IMG/VR virus record: IMGVR_UViG_3300020421_000056
Coordinates: 1-40,263 of that record
Source: a virus
Direction: 5' to 3' (one strand)
DNA: 40,263 bases
The notes beneath the pieces are model-generated. The model saw only the letters and a program-made list of their open reading frames with translations. It was not told where the DNA came from and ran no database searches. Of the stretch, positions 39,813 to 40,263 are shown piece by piece. Each line of letters opens with the position of its first letter. Within the stretch, counting starts at the first letter, position 1. The position numbers and the translations under genes were made by a program.

Positions 39813-40100
39813 ATGTATACGATTACTTGGAAGACGAACGAAGGCGAGAGCACATTTGAGTGCGATGAAGATACAAACATTTTAGATGCTGCAGAGGAAG
39901 CAGGAGTCGATGGTCCATATTCTTGTAGAGCAGGTGCATGTTCTACATGTGCAGGAAAATTAGAATCAGGAACAGTAGATCAAGAAGAACAATCTTTTCT
40001 TGATGATGATCAAATTGAAGAAGGATTTATTCTAACTTGTGTGGCAAAACCCACAAGTGATTGTGTAGTTCTTACGGAACAAGAAGAACATCTATATTAA
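39813..40100 (+). CDS. petF: Plant-type [2Fe-2S] ferredoxin
   Basis: The 95-aa protein is a photosynthetic ferredoxin of normal length without signal peptide, so it acts in the cytoplasm. C38, C43, C46 and C76 are the four cluster ligands (C-x4-C-x2-C then L-T-C). The [11 protein letters not shown] block and the C-terminal acidic residues ending in L-Y match the family. It would accept electrons from photosystem I and pass them to host or phage reductases; a cyanophage ferredoxin is known from published work to support host-type reductases. It lies 12 nt after petE and shares its last base with the next start codon. Confidence 0.95.
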   Translation: MYTITWKTNEGESTFECDEDTNILDAAEEAGVDGPYSCRAGACSTCAGKLESGTVDQEEQSFLDDDQIEEGFILTCVAKPTSDCVVLTEQEEHLY

Positions 40101-40263
40101 TGATGAAAAAATTCAATGAAGTTACTTTAAATATCACAGTAGCAATCATTGATTTCTTATATCAAGGCAGAGACTATCAACGCTTTTGGGTGCTTGAAGA
40201 AATTGCTAGGGCACCCTACTTTGCTTTTCTCAGTGTGTTGCATTTAAGAGAATCTATGGGGTT
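40100..40263 (+). CDS. Plastoquinol terminal oxidase (PTOX), 5' part only
   Basis: Only the first 54 residues are in the window; the gene runs off the end. The segment R-F-W-V-L-E-E-I-A-R-A-P-Y-F-A-F-L-S-V-L-H-L-R-E-S-M-G, read in pieces, matches the first iron-ligand helix of the alternative oxidase/PTOX family, where the motif is usually L-E-T. The glutamate ligand is present; the next residue is E instead of T. PTOX would oxidise plastoquinol with oxygen in the thylakoid and relieve electron pressure. A second ATG at 40103 is an equal start candidate. The remaining iron ligands cannot be checked. Confidence 0.82.
   Translation, partial: MMKKFNEVTLNITVAIIDFLYQGRDYQRFWVLEEIARAPYFAFLSVLHLRESMG

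Noticed and set aside
1-40263. Integrase, attachment site, transposase or tRNA genes marking a prophage or island
   Set aside because: None was seen on either strand. The gene content is that of a lytic T4-like genome.

Overview
The window is a contiguous piece of a T4-like myovirus genome, and everything points to a marine cyanophage (Synechococcus or Prochlorococcus host). Homologues of T4 gp8, gp13, gp14, gp15 and gp16 lie in T4 order on the + strand. Late-promoter boxes of the NATAAATA type precede several of them. The right edge carries host-derived photosynthetic electron-transport genes: plastocyanin, a plant-type [2Fe-2S] ferredoxin and the start of a plastoquinol terminal oxidase. 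I saw no tRNA, rRNA, CRISPR array, integrase or insertion sequence.

Layout. (1) 3-5305: the 3' part of a gp7-position baseplate-wedge gene and the gp8 wedge gene, closed by a strong terminator. (2) 5362-32276: a 27 kb late unit, starting at a late promoter, for very large virion and fibre proteins: a 2695-aa DUF4815-type structural protein, a 71-aa coiled-coil protein, a 1434-aa fibre-like protein, a 166-aa protein, a 3682-aa giant fibre and two paralogous glycine-rich adhesin-like proteins. In T4 this interval holds genes 9-12 and wac. (3) 32171-35186, minus strand: five consecutive 2-oxoglutarate/Fe(II) oxygenase genes, nearly all translationally overlapping, read from a near-consensus sigma70 promoter at 35215-35243. 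(4) 35237-35821: two small conserved-looking genes, then a terminator. (5) 35871-39007: neck genes gp13 and gp14, tail terminator/sheath stabiliser gp15 and small terminase gp16, tightly coupled. (6) 39091-40263: two small ORFs, then petE, petF and the start of PTOX, in the interval where T4 passes from gene 16 to gene 17.

How the genes fit together. The + strand genes build the baseplate, fibres and neck and begin DNA packaging; they appear late-expressed. The minus-strand oxygenase block and the photosynthesis cassette have host-type promoters instead, which suggests earlier expression. The oxygenases sit directly against the adhesin genes, so modification of fibres or of host surface or proteins is possible, but this is inference.

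The most notable signals are these: a complete type 1 copper ligand set (His, Cys-x2-His-x2-Met) inside the 1434-aa fibre, interrupted by a module also present elsewhere in the same protein; a G-x-G-Y beta module scattered through six virion genes including the neck gene gp14; the antisense oxygenase cassette with its host-type promoter; five tandem ~80-residue repeats in the giant fibre; a + strand terminator buried in an antisense coding region; and a dockerin-like calcium loop in gp15.
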